NCBI GenBank assembly: GCA_007570785.1
Contig: ML661900.1
Coordinates: 8,564,039-8,628,038 of the forward strand
Source of the DNA: Antilocapra americana
Taxonomy: Eukaryota; Chordata; Mammalia; Artiodactyla; Antilocapridae
Length of the DNA: 64,000 bases
Reading direction: 5' to 3'
The position numbers and the translations under genes were made by a program. Positions 1-10,760 of the stretch are shown here, in pieces (the first letter of the stretch is position 1; each line of letters starts with the position of its first letter). The notes below the pieces were generated by a model, which ran no database searches, was not told the DNA's origin, and was given only the letters and a program-made list of their open reading frames with translations.

Positions 1-1447
1 AGCTAGTGAAGGTGATGGGATTCCAGCTTAGTTATTTCAAATCCTAAAAGATGATGTTAAAGTGCAGCGCTTGATATGTCAGAAAATTTGGAAAACTCCA
101 CAGTTGCCACAGGACTGGAAAAGGTGAGTTTTCACTCCAATCACAAAGAGATGCAATGCCAGAGCATGTTCAAACTATTCCTGCAAATGCACTCATTTCA
201 CACTCTAGCAGAATTATCCAAACCAGACTTCAACAGTAAGTGAATAAAAAACTTCCAGATGTTCAATCTGGATTTCAAAAAGGCAGAGGAACCAGAGATC
301 ATGTTACCAGCATCGACTGGATCATAGAAAAAAGCAAGAGAATTCCAGAAAATCATCTACTTCTGCTTCATTGATAATGCTGAAGCCTTTGACTGTGTTG
401 ATCACAATAAACCATGGAAAACTCTTAAAGAGTTGGGAATACCAGACCATCTTACCTGCCTCCTGCAAAATGTGTATACAGGTCAAGAAGCAACAGTTAG
501 AACGGAACATGGAACAAAGGAATGCCTCCAAAGTGGACAAGGAGTATTTCAAGGCTATATATTGTCATCTGCTTATTTAACTTATATTCAAGGTATATCA
601 TGTGAAATGCCAGACTGGATGAAGCATAAGCTGCAATCAAGATTGCTGGGAGAAATATCAATAACCTCAGCTATGCAGATGACACCTTGCTTATGGCAGA
701 ACACAAAGAGGAACTAAAGAGCTTCTTGATGAAAGTGAAAGACAGAAGTGAAAAGGCTGGCTTAAAGCTCAAGACTCAAAAATCAAAGATCATAGCATAT
801 GTTCTCAACACTTTATGGCACATAGATGGGGAAACAATGGAAACAGTGACAGACTTTATTTTCTTGGGCTCCAAAATCACTACAGATGGTGACTGCAGTC
901 ATGAAATTAAAAAATGCTTGCTCCTTGAAAAAAAATCTATGACAAACCTAGACAGTGTATTAAAAAACAGAGACATTACTTTGCCAACAAAGGTCTGTCT
1001 AGTTAAAGTTATAGTTTTCCAGTAGTCATGTAGGATGTGACAGTTGGACCATAAAGAAGGCTGAGTGTTGAAGAATTGATGCTTTTGAACTGTGGTGTTG
1101 GAGAAGACTCTTAATGGTATCTTGGACTGCAAGGAGATCAAACCAGTCAATCCTAGAGGAAATCAATCCTGAATATTCCTTGGAAAGACTGATGCTGAGG
1201 CTGAAGATCCAACACTTTGGGCACCTGATGCAAAGAGCTGGCTCATTAGAAAAGACACTGATTTTGGGAAAGATTGAAGGCAGGAGGATAAGGGGACAAC
1301 AGAGGATGAGATGGTTGGATGGCATCATCGACTCAACAGACATGAGTTTGAGGAAACTCTGGGAGATAGTGAAAGACAGGGAAGCCTGGTATGCTGCAGT
1401 CCATGGGATCAAAAGGAATCTGACACCACTAAGCAACTGAACAGCAA
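1..1447 (+). mobile_element. BovB (RTE) LINE fragment, reverse transcriptase to 3' end
   Basis: This is the 3' part of a BovB non-LTR retrotransposon, cut on the left by the window edge. It runs from the palm region of the reverse transcriptase to the element's 3' terminus. The catalytic YADD motif is still encoded at 672-683, within a recognisable N-L-S-Y-A-D-D-T context. Further on, frames such as 1114-1440 carry the C-terminal BovB sequence ending in the usual run before the stop. Frame breaks split the coding region into several frames (433-717, 687-1025, 1114-1440), so it is dead. The 3' end near 1440-1447 reads ctgaacagcaacaa, a normal BovB tail. It directly abuts a second BovB on the opposite strand. 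Confidence 0.93.
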
Positions 1448-1451
1448 CAAC

Positions 1452-3169
1452 TCATATCCATAAATAACAGCTGGAAAAAACCATAGCTTTGACTATATGA
1501 ACCTTTGTTGGTGAAGCAATGTCTCTGCTTTTTAATATGCTGTCTAGGTTTGTCATAGCTTTTTTTCCAAGGAACAAACATCTTTTAATTTCATGGCTAC
1601 AGTCACCATCATTAGTGATTTTGAGCCCAAGAAAATAATGTCTTTCACTCTTTTCATTGTTTCCCCATCTGTATGTCATGAAGTGATGGTACCGGATGCC
1701 ATGTCAGTTTTTTGAATGTTGAGTTTAAGCCAGCTTTTTCACTGCCCTCTTTCACCTTCATCAAGATGCCCTTTAATTCCTCTTTGCTTTCTGCCATAAG
1801 TGTAGAGTCATCTGTATATCTGAGGTTATTGATATTTCTCCTGGCAATCTTGATTCCAGCTCGTGATTCAACCAGCCTAGCATTTCACATGGTGTACTCT
1901 GCATATAAGTTAAATAAACATGGTGATGATATACAACCTTGACACACTCTTTTCCCAATTTTAAACCAGGCCATTGTTTCATGTTTAGTTTTAACTATTG
2001 CTTCTTGACCTTCATGCACATTTCTCAGTAGACAGGTAAGGTGGTCTAGTATATCCATCTCTTTAAGAATTTTCCATAGTTTGTTTTGATCGACACAGTC
2101 AAAGACTTCAGCATAGTCAATAAAGCTAAAGTAAATGCTTTTCTGGAATCTTCTTGCTTTGTTTATGATTCAGCGGATATTGGCAATTTGATCTCTAGTT
2201 CCTTTGCTTTTCTAGATCTAGCTTGAACATCTGAAAGTTCCCGGTTCATGTACTGTTGAAGCTTGTCTTGAAGGATTTTGATCATGACCTTGCTAGAATG
2301 TGAAATGAGTGCAATTGTGCAGTAGTTTGAATGTTCTTTGGCATTGCCCTTCTTTGGGATTGGAATGAAACTGACCTTTCCCAGTACTGTGGCTACTGCT
2401 GAGTTTTCCAAATTTGCTGGCATACTGAATGAAGCACTTTAACAGCATCATATTTAGGATTTGAAATAGCTCAGATGGAATTCCATCACATCCACTAGCT
2501 TTGCTCATAGTGATGCTTCCTATAAGCTTTCTCCTTCCAAAAAGCCCATTTTACTTCACATTCCAGGATGTCTGGCTCTAGGTGAGTACTTATACCATCA
2601 TGGTTATCCAAATAATTAATATAACTTTTGAATAGTTCTGTGTATTCTTGCCACTTCTTTGTAATATCTTCTGCTTCTGTTAATTCCATACCATTTCTGT
2701 CTTTTATTGTGCCTATCTTTGCATGAAATGTTCCCTTGGTATATCTAATTTCCTTGAAGAGATCTCTAGTGTTTCCCATTCTGTTCTTTTCCTCTATTGC
2801 TTTACATTGTTCACTTAGAAAGGCTTTCTTATCTCTCCTTGCTATTCTTTGGAACTCTGCATTCAGATGGGTATATCTTTTCTCCTTTGCCTTTCACTTC
2901 TCTTTTTCATTCTCAGCTATTTGTAAGGCCTCCTCAGACAACCATTTTGCCTTTTTTTCCCCTTGGGGATAGTTTGGATCACTACCTCCTGTACAATATT
3001 ACAAACGTCTGTCTGTAGTTCTTCACGTACTCTGAATGTATTTGTCACTTCCACTGTATAATCATAAAGGCTTTGATTTAGGTCATACCTGAATGGCCTA
3101 TTGGTTTTTCCCTATTTTGTTCAATGTAAGTCTGAATTTTTCAATAAGGAGTTCATGATCTGAGCCACA
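1452..3169 (-). mobile_element. BovB (RTE) LINE fragment, opposite strand
   Basis: A second BovB copy reads on the minus strand, from an upstream segment (near 3169) through the reverse-transcriptase domain. It stops at 1452 without its own 3' end. The missing 3' terminus suggests that the plus-strand copy at 1-1447 landed inside this one, so the rest may lie left of the window; that is inference. Stops and frameshifts break the frame. The catalytic motif near 1807-1818 reads Y-T-D-D instead of Y-A-D-D, so one active-site neighbour is also changed. The sequence matching 1 to about 1035 of the plus copy lies at about 1452-2500 here, giving two roughly 1-kb inverted arms. Confidence 0.9.
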
Positions 3170-3484
3170 TATGTAACTCAATTGCTATTTTAGAAAGTTG
3201 TTATTTCCTGGTTAGTCATTATGTATAAATAAAATGATTACTCTTTACATACAGTCAAGCTTATCATATACCAAATGTAAGTTAAATATACTGTACCATA
3301 ATATGTTTTCAGAGTCTTTGTTACTCAGATTCAGGAGTGTGATGGACGAAGTTGAAATCCTGTTATGAATAATAAAATGCATATGTCTGTTATTTCTTTT
3401 GCTCCCTTCTCCACACAAAACACAATGTAAATACCATCAGTTGGAGGTAGGACATAGTTTCTGGGAAATTTTAGTGTCATCTGT
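3170..3484. other. Unassigned AT-rich stretch
   Basis: No gene, RNA or repeat family is recognised between the BovB copy and the next SINE. Short open frames here have no recognisable product. Confidence 0.5.
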
Positions 3485-3493
3485 GTCAGACTA

Positions 3494-3712
3494 GGGCTTC
3501 CTGGTTGCTCAGACAGTAAAGAGCTGCCTGCAGTGTAGGAGACCCTGGTTCTATCCCTGGTCAGGAATATCCCCTGGAGAAGGGAGAGGCAACCCACTCT
3601 GCTGTTCTTGCCTGGAGAATTTCATGAGCAGAAAAGCCTGGTGGGCTACAGTCCATGGGGTCACAAAAAATCAGAACGACTTAGTGACTACACTTTCACT
3701 TCACTTTCACAC
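3494..3712 (+). mobile_element. Bov-tA SINE
   Basis: A complete tRNA-derived ruminant SINE with the usual order: gggcttcctggt start, the caacccactc core, the cagtccatggggtcac block and a CACTTTCACTT-type tail. It is flanked by a 9-bp target-site duplication with one mismatch (gtcagacta at 3485-3493, gtcagatta at 3713-3721). It was mobilised by LINE machinery and encodes no protein. Confidence 0.93.
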
Positions 3713-3765
3713 GTCAGATTATGTTTCAGTGAAAATGTTCTAAATTTGATACCCATTTTTAATTT

Positions 3766-3849
3766 AATTTTCTTTACATTATTGTGTTGGTTTTGCCATA
3801 CATTGACATGAATCTGCCATGGGTATACATGTGTTCCCCTTCCAGAACC
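3766..3849 (-). mobile_element. Ultra-short 5'-truncated L1 insertion (84 bp)
   Basis: This matches the last part of the young ruminant L1 3' UTR in reverse complement: attgtgttggttttgccata, the gccatgggtatacatg block, ending in ccttccagaacc. A perfect 14-bp repeat, cccatttttaattt, flanks it at 3752-3765 and 3850-3863. The duplication shows this is a complete, extremely 5'-truncated insertion, not a remnant of a longer copy. Confidence 0.85.
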
Positions 3850-4086
3850 CCCATTTTTAATTTCACTCAAACTCAGACTTCTCAGAGATTTTCTCCAAAA
3901 ATCAGCAGTTTCCTTGTAGTCACATGGTATTCTGTATGTGTGCTAGTGTGAAATGTAAGACAGTACAGATCTAATTCCCTAACTACTTAAAACACTGTAA
4001 TTCTAAGTGGTGTTAATGAGACTGTTTTATCTGGAAAACAGTTGTGTTATGGATCTTCACATTTAATGAGAATGTATGTAAAACAC

Positions 4087-4304
4087 TCTCTTGCATGCAT
4101 GGATGGGTGCTCAGTCGTGTCCAACTCTTTGTGACCCCTTGGACTGCAGTTCATCATGGTGCTCTGTCCATGAGACTCTCCAGGCAAGGATATTAGGTTA
4201 GATTGCCATTTCTTACTCCAGAGGATCTTCCTGACCCGAGTACTGAATCCGCATCTCCTGCATTGTCAGAAGGTCTCTTTACCACTGAGCCATGTGGGAA
4301 ACCC
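4087..4304 (-). mobile_element. Bov-tA SINE
   Basis: Reverse-complement Bov-tA: gctcagtcgtgtccaactct at its left end, and the gagccatgtgggaaaccc 5' end on the right. A likely 7-bp duplication, aaaacac, lies at 4080-4086 and 4305-4311. It is more diverged than the other copies. Confidence 0.9.
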
Positions 4305-4311
4305 AAAACAC

Positions 4312-5138
4312 CCCTTGGATCAGAGTAAATTTCCAGTTTACGTAGGATATTTTTATTTGAGTTACCTTGCTCCAAGCTGAATGAGCTCTGTATTAAGGAG
4401 AAGGAAGATGATTGTATAGGTGCGGCCTTCACCGGTCTTACTCAGATACCAAAGGGAAAGACTCCTTGCATGTATAGAATGTACAGAATTTTTGAACTCT
4501 AAACATTCACTTTCTCAGGTGTTTTTATTTATGAAGTTATTATGGTATTGTGCAAAGATCACCTACCTGAGGTTGAAGTTTGTTGTTATGGTTTGGGTTT
4601 CATTCTAACATTAAGCTCATAACGAAATCCTTTCAAGCCTCAAGTTTATAACTGTACAATAAAGACATTGAGTTCAAGATCATTTTTAAGGTCACTTTTT
4701 AAATTCTGTCGGAGAACATGTGTTTAGTGACAATTGAAATGATGTGCTGAAGATGGAAACTGTGGTTCTAAAGTGCCTTCATACTATTCACTCCTACTAA
4801 AGATGGATTAAAGAAAATACCATTTTCCTTGAACAAGTTGGTGAAGATACATACCTTGGTGTAGATGTATCTTGAAGTAAAACTGGCATTGTTACAGAAT
4901 GCTAGGTAAGCTATCCAGTCTAGGAGTTCATGTAGTTCATTCTCTGTTTTCAACTTCTATTTATTGTGTTATTGCTCTATTGATGCTATCAAGATACCTT
5001 GCAGGTGAGCTCTTACAGAAGATTGAAAGGCACTATACAATTTTTAATTTAGCTGGCTTTATTCATTTAATCAAAATATGCTTATTCAGTGCCTTTATGG
5101 AAAATTTCTGGCATTCCCCACCTTGTTCAGTGATTAAC
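4312..5138. other. Unassigned AT-rich stretch
   Basis: No coding or repeat similarity is recognised. The open frames (for example 4420-4608 and 4899-5198) look like random AT-rich frames. Confidence 0.5.
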
Positions 5139-5139
5139 T

Positions 5140-5305
5140 TTCTTGTATCAGGCAAATTATTTAACTTCTTTCAATCTATTTCCACATTTTTGAAATAAAG
5201 ATAATATTCTGAAGAGAATATTAAGTAAGTTAATATATATATGTATTATATGTAACGTGTTGAGCCTAGAAGATAGTAAGCATTAAATAAATGTTAGAAC
5301 CGCTC
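5140..5305 (+). repeat. MIR SINE relic
   Basis: The order of weak matches fits an ancient MIR: a caaattatttaacttctttc segment (the 'cttaacctct' core), the 'ataaagataatat' part, then gagcctagaagatagtaagc and attaaataaatgttag, which resemble the MIR 3' end. It is highly diverged, as expected for this mammal-wide family. Confidence 0.7.
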
Positions 5306-5795
5306 TTGTTGCTATAATTTCAACATGTGCATATAAAATGATATCAGAGGTCAAGTGCTTAAGAGTGACTTATCTTTAGAAAAGTTATTTTAATAAAATT
5401 TAATAAGTGTGTAAAATATTTGCACATTTTCTTGATCGTATGTTGTCACCAGAATGTGATGTAGTTAGGAAAACATTTTATTATGAAAAATTTTGAGTTA
5501 GTATAGTTCTCTGTCTCTTCAAATTGTATATAAAATGTTGTGCTTTATAAAACTACCTGTAGGTGGTTCCTGTTACTGTAAGTATATGACCAACATAGAA
5601 TCATAAGTGGTATTTCTTATTCATTTCAACAGAAGTTATTATAATTATTCATTTTCTAAATTAGTTACTGTGACTCTTGCTTCATATTCAAGGGCAGTAT
5701 ATCTTTAAGTAATAACTACAATATAATACTGTATAGGCACTAACAACCAAGGTCAGTACTATTGGAATCTGTCTTATTTTGAAGATTTTTGACTT
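5306..5795. other. Unassigned AT-rich stretch
   Basis: Nothing recognisable was seen on either strand. Confidence 0.5.
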
Positions 5796-6001
5796 TTGTA
5801 AGCAGATGCACTAGGGGAAGAAGGCCCTGCTGCGGCAGCCCCATTTACATCTGAGCAGATTGTTGGTGCCTTGGTGGTTGGGGCTTTAGCATTTGCAGGC
5901 TTTGCAGGGCTGTGCACGAGGAGGCGGAACCAGGGTCCACACTGACCCCATTGCTCCCACAGCAGGTCCAAGTTCATGACTATGGTGGGGTCTGACTGCA
6001 G
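5796..6001. repeat. GC-rich 206-bp module, copy A
   Basis: A block with abrupt edges, markedly richer in G+C than its surroundings. It starts ttgtaagcagatgcactagg and ends ggggtctgactgcag. It reappears at 8257-8465, in the same orientation, with about six substitutions and one 3-bp indel over its length. On the minus strand it stays open for about 67 codons in both copies, but I do not recognise the product. It could be an L1 5' UTR fragment or an unnamed repeat. No target-site duplication is evident. Confidence 0.85.
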
Positions 6002-7021
6002 AAAGTCCTAAGTCAAGATTGGATACTAATTCTTTACAGTTTTAGAATATTTTCTCATGTTATTACTCAAAAAAATTAATTCACATACCTGGCACTCAAC
6101 GACAGAATGAAAAATTAGCATTATCTTAGCTCCCAAATTCTTCATTTCAAAACAGAGTCAAGTATCTGTAAAACAAATTTATTTAATAATAAGAATGAAA
6201 TAATCATACGAGACCAAGAAGCTAAAATGGAAACAAAAGATCCTAGATCTTATCAATACTACAGGAATTATAAACAGTAAATTTATAATTGTTATAAAAG
6301 TAATGAAGAAAAATTTCGGTCAGCGTAGGTACATATACTTTATTTAAGTTCTAAAATAAATTTAATTCATTTTTATTCATATTACTGGACTAATTGATCA
6401 AAGTAACAAAATGTACAAAATGCATTTGAATTTTGCATCAATATTACACAAACACATGGACTTCCTTTTCCTAATTGCAAATACAATGTTCTCTATTTTG
6501 GGGAAAAATTTCCAACACTATACTGGAATGAATGGAAACAATTTGGTGGGAATATAGGAAGTAACACAGCTATTCTAATGTACCTTCAATTAAATCTATA
6601 TTGTAGAGAGTGTTATATTATTTTTTTTTTTAAATCAGCTAGTTTCTCCTTTTTATTCCTTTTCCTAATAGCAAACTCAATAAGACTAAAGCAAGAATGG
6701 AATACACTTAAAATACATAATATACTAGAAGCAGTGAAAAGAAATTATAACACAAAAATATTGGTTTGTTGCTTGACATTGTAACAAAGTTTACTGAAAT
6801 TTCTTCTAGATATTAAGCTTCTGCAGTATTGAATTTACAGGATTATTAGTCAAGGGAACATCTCTGTTCATTTTCTGTTGGCAGAATCTTTTTCTTATGA
6901 AAATTTTCAGTCACACAAATGCAGAGAGAATAGTTCAATGAGCCTTCATATATACACTGTAATAGACTATTGATTTTTTAAAACATGAAGGCATTTTGGT
7001 ATAATATTAACTCTTTAGTCC
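6002..7021. other. Unassigned AT-rich stretch
   Basis: Very A+T-rich sequence without recognised genes or repeats. The open frame at 6578-6784 has no recognisable content. Confidence 0.5.
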
Positions 7022-8128
7022 ACAAACTCAATGTGGATCCAGATTTTTTTCTCCTTATATAGTGTCCTTCTTTATTTATCTTTATGACCTTTGTCTTTAA
7101 GTCTATTTTGTCTGCTATGAGTACTGCTACCTCCAACTTATTGTCATTTCTGTTTGCAAGAAATATCTTTTTCCATCCCCTTTTTTCAATTTATATGTAC
7201 CCTTCTCCCTAAAGGCATCATTTGTAGGCGTCATATTATAGGATCTTGTTTTCTCATTCAGTCAGCCACTCTGTATCTTTCCACTGGAGCGTTTAGTGCC
7301 CTGACATTTAAGGTAGTTACTGATAGATATGTATTTATTGCCTTTTTAAACTTTGTTTTCCAAGTAATTGTTTCTTCTTTGTTCCTTTTAAAAAAATTTT
7401 TGCTTTTCCTTTTTTGTTTGATGACTTTCTTTTTGGTGTGTGCTTGTGTTCTGTTCTTTTGGTTTTTGAGAATCTATTGAATGTTTTTGATTAGTGGTTA
7501 CCCTGTTTTTCAAGTATGTTAAGCCATTACTGTAGCTCCTTGCTTTAGTGGGGTTCAGTACATGCGTGCTCAATCGTGTCAGACTCTTTGCTTCCCCACA
7601 GACTGTAACCTGCGAGGCTCCTCTGCCCATGGGATTCTCCAGGCAAGAATACTGGAGTGGGTTGCCATTTCCTTCTCCAGGGGATCTTCCCAACCCAGGG
7701 ATGGAACCCACATCTCCTGCATTGGCAGGTGGTTGCTTTACCACTTGCGCCACCTGGGAATCCCACTTGTTTTAGACTGGTAGTCATACAGGCTAAAACA
7801 CATTTCACACCACCCCCATATCTACGTTTTCTTCCTCCCCTCCCCTCTATTTTATGATTTTAAATCCTCCTTTACCTCTTCATAGTTATCTTTTTGTTGT
7901 TTGTTGCAGTTATCAATGCTTTCACAAAAAAAATTTTTTTATTGTTTTATTATCTGTGTACTGGCTTGAATGATTTACTTTCCAATTGTGATTTTTCTGT
8001 CTTCAGATTCTTACTTCTTTTCTATTTAGAGAAGACTTTTCAATATTTCTTTTAGGATAGAATTAGTAGTGCTGTATTTCTTTAGTTTTTGATTGAGAAA
8101 TTCTTTCTCTCTCCTTCTGTTCTAAATG
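7022..8128 (-). mobile_element. L1 fragment: ORF2 endonuclease start and ORF1 C-terminus
   Basis: Read on the minus strand, this runs from the ORF1 C-terminal region (near 8128) to the start of the ORF2 endonuclease (near 7022). The latter includes the sequence for the 'lNVNGLN' and 'SDKIDF' regions seen in L1 endonucleases. It is full of frame breaks. A Bov-tA is inserted at 7560-7764. The L1 3' half is absent on the left. The sequence next to it (8130-9225) looks like L1 5' UTR in the opposite orientation. Confidence 0.75.
7560..7764 (-). mobile_element. Bov-tA SINE inserted in L1
   Basis: Reverse-complement Bov-tA with well-kept blocks (gtgctcaatcgtgtcagact, ggcaagaatactggagtggg, ggaaccca, ccacctgggaatccc). 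It interrupts the L1 ORF1/ORF2 junction region, so it is younger than that L1. Open frames spanning it on both strands (7545-7808 and 7548-7775) are SINE translations, not genes. Confidence 0.93.
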
Positions 8129-8256
8129 AGGGCTGGCTGCTGTCACTTGGGTTTCAGTGGACCGATCTGGGGAGAGGACTAGAGTAGGTTCAAGTGTGGT
8201 CTAAGCCGAAACTATGGGTGTACCAGGCCAAGCCCTGGTCTACTATAAAAGCCCCA

Positions 8257-8465
8257 TTGTAAGCAGATGCACTAGGGGAAGAAGGCCCTGCTGCGGCAGC
8301 CCCATTTACATCTGAGCAGACTGTTGGTGCCTTGGTGGTTGGGGCTTCTCCAGCATTTGCAGGCTTTGCAGGGCTGTGCACGAGGAGGCGGAACCAGGGT
8401 CCAGACTGACCCCAGTGTCCCCACAGCAGGTCCAAGTTCATGACTATGGTGGGGTCTGACTGCAG
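8257..8465. repeat. GC-rich module, copy B
   Basis: Second copy of the block at 5796-6001, about 97% identical by eye and 3 bp longer (tctccagc replacing ttagc near the middle). Here the sequence continues smoothly into G+C-rich DNA on both sides, so this is more likely the source and copy A the derivative. A 97-codon minus-strand frame (8190-8483) crosses it without recognisable domains. Confidence 0.85.
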
Positions 8466-8954
8466 CAGATCTGTGCCCAACAAATCTGCACTGGTGGCTT
8501 GGTGAGCACAGTGGCCGAGGGACCTCTGAGATGACTGTCTGCATTCCCTAGCCGAGGCAGGGCTGAGGGCAGTGCCAACAACAGTCTACTTTGCAAGGGT
8601 GGCAAGTGACACTGCAGAGCATGCCTCTGAGTGGACAGCTCCTGTGGGGAAATATTCAGTGGCCCCTCTCCCAGCAAAAGGGCCCCAGTCATGCCTACGT
8701 CACACGGCAGCTCAGAAATGGATCTCTCGGCTTCTACCGCAACAGCTGACCCTGCCCCAGACGCAACCGTGACAACCACAGAGCAAAGAGGAGGCCCCTG
8801 CTCAACATCCAGTGCAGGCTGTCTCTGATCACCACAAAACCACTCACAGCATGTGTCAAGGGTTCAACAGCCAGCACACACAGAGGAGAGACGTGGCAGG
8901 TATCCATACTAAAATCAGACCTTGCACCAAAAATGTGACTTGTGAAGGGTATGC

Positions 8955-9072
8955 AGGGATGTGCTCAGTCACTCAGTCGTGGCCAACTCTTTGCAACCCC
9001 ATGGACTGCAGCCTGCCAGGCTCCTCTGTCCATGGACTTTTCCAGGCAAGAATACTAGTGTGGGTTGCTCCC
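8955..9072 (-). mobile_element. Partial Bov-tA SINE
   Basis: Reverse-complement SINE 3' half only (cagtcgtggccaactctttg through ggcaagaatactagtgtggg). The tRNA-related 5' half is missing. It lies in the L1 5' UTR-like block and is therefore younger. Confidence 0.85.
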
Positions 9073-10141
9073 ACATAAAAACAGCCCTTCAAGACCACAG
9101 TAGATAACAGTTTCCCCTAAACTCATAGAATCAGAGAAATATGAAATGAAGGAGCAGAGGGACCATGCCCAACTAAATAGCAAGAGAATTCCCCTCAAAG
9201 AACAACAAAAAAAGACCTTTACAGTTTTGATATGTTGTATTTTCCTTTTTATCTCCTTTTAACTTGTAAGGATTTTGGCTATCTTTCATTTCATTTTGTT
9301 TATTCTGTCTCTATCATTCTCCCCTCCTTTGAAGAATTCAATCGCACTTTGAAATTATCACACAGCTCACTCGTATTATGTTTTAGAAGTATTTCTTTAT
9401 CCTCTGTTTCATTTTAGATGGTGTCTATTGCCATGATTCAAGCTCAATGATCTGTTTTTGTGTAATGTTGATATATGCATTGTGTTTTGTTTTTATTCCA
9501 GATGTTGTACTGTTCATCTTTAGATGCTTACTTTTTGTATTTTATTCCAACTTCCAGACCTCAATTTAGAATTTAAATCACATTGAATGCAATTATAATA
9601 GCTGTTTTAATGTGTTGCTCTACCACTTCTCATATTTGGATCAGTTTTGGTCTGTGTTGATTGATTAGTTCATCTTCTAGTGATGTATTTTCTTGTCATT
9701 TAGCATACCTGGATATTGTTAACTGGATGGTAGGTATTTTGATATTTAACTTTAGAATTCTGGATATTTTTGTTTTCTAATCAATATTCTCAAGTTGTGA
9801 ATTTTGCTCTGGGATGCAATTAAGGTACTTACAGATAATTTTATCCTTTTGCATTTTACTTTGAATATTTGTTAGACAAAGGCAGAGCAATGTTTAAACT
9901 AAGGCTAATTCTTCTCTTCTATGGATTCAAGACTCTTTTGGATAGTCCACCGGTGATGTATAATTTATAAGGTTTTCCAGACTGCCTGGTGGAAGCAAAC
10001 AAAGCAAACATCATTGCTGGGCCTGTGTGGGTCCTAGTCACTGTTACATCCAATCCTTTTGTACTGTTCTTTCTCTAGCCTGAGGTAGTTTCATCGTCTG
10101 CATCCACTGGTTGTTTGGTGGTCTGAGAAATAGTGAGGGAT

Positions 10142-10356
10142 ACAACTTCACAGGTAGCTCAGGGGTAAAGAATCTGCCTGCCAGTGAAAGACATGCAGGA
10201 GACACGGGTTGGATTCCTGGGTCTGGAAGATCCTTTGGAGAAGCAAATGGCAATCTTCACCAGTATTCTTGCCTAGAAGATTCCATGGACAGAGGATCCT
10301 GGCAGGCTACAGCCCAGTCCATGGGGTTGCAAGGAGTTGGACGTGACTGAGCAAGA
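10142..10356 (+). mobile_element. Bov-tA SINE
   Basis: Plus-strand SINE beginning acttcacaggtagctcagg, with the SINE core and the tccatggggttgcaaggagt block. It ends in a CAC-repeat tail. It sits in the old L1 tract. Confidence 0.92.
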
Positions 10357-10380
10357 CACCACCACCACCACCACCACCAC
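10357..10380. repeat. (CAC)n microsatellite at a SINE tail
   Basis: Eight uninterrupted CAC units directly follow the Bov-tA 3' end. SINE tails commonly seed microsatellites. Confidence 0.95.
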
Positions 10381-10760
10381 CCAAGCAATGCAAATCTCTA
10401 TAATTCTCTGTGCATACCTTTCCTCTCTAGTTTTCATGTCTGTGAATTCTATCTGCCCTACTTTCCCTGGACTCTTTAGGTTTGTCTCCTCAAATCATTA
10501 AATGTACTAAGGTATCCCTCTTACCCCTTGCTTCCCATGTCATCCCCCAAAACTCTCTCAAGGCAGTAAACTTGGCAACCAAAGGGCACTATCATATTTA
10601 TTTTCTGTCTTTCAGGAATTACTGTCCTATGTCACTTAATATATAATGACTTGAAAACTTCTTGTTGCATCTGTTTTGTCCAGTTTTTTGGTGGTTTGAT
10701 GCAAGAAGGCAAATCTAATCTGTGTTAGTCCATTTTAGCCAGAAGTGGAATGATTTCTTT

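Larger units (their letters stand above)
8130..9225 (+). mobile_element. Probable L1 5' UTR segment, inverted relative to 7022-8128
   Basis: A G+C-richer block. Its right part (about 8870-9215: acacacagaggagagacgtg, ccatactaaaatcagacctt, gcaagagaattcccctcaaa) resembles the 5' UTR just upstream of ORF1 in artiodactyl-type L1, in plus orientation. A partial SINE (8955-9072) and the duplicated module (8257-8465) lie inside. The left part (8130-8480) is less certain. The assignment rests on recalled consensus features. Confidence 0.5.
9225..10760 (-). repeat. Old L1 (L1M-type) 3' UTR sequence
   Basis: A T-rich tract whose successive blocks resemble a widely dispersed old mammalian L1 3' region in reverse complement. 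Examples are the tttgttagacaaaggcagag block near 9870, the gttttccagactgcctggtg block near 9975, caaaactctctcaaggcagt near 10550, and the attactgtcctatgtcac and ttgtccagttttttggtggt blocks near 10620-10700. A Bov-tA interrupts it at 10142-10356. The exact subfamily is uncertain. Confidence 0.55.

Noticed and set aside
3494..3712. Functional tRNA gene in the SINE heads
   Set aside because: Bov-tA heads are tRNA-derived but lack a foldable intact tRNA. The same holds for all the SINE copies.
7388..7857. Several overlapping frames on both strands around 7.4-7.9 kb
   Set aside because: They are Bov-tA SINE translations (for example the GFPGGASGK-type string) and L1 antisense, not genes.
8190..8779. 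97- and 111-codon minus-strand frames in GC-rich DNA
   Set aside because: GC-rich L1 5' UTR-like sequence gives long chance frames. No domain, splice or start context supports a gene, though the duplication of part of it is reported.
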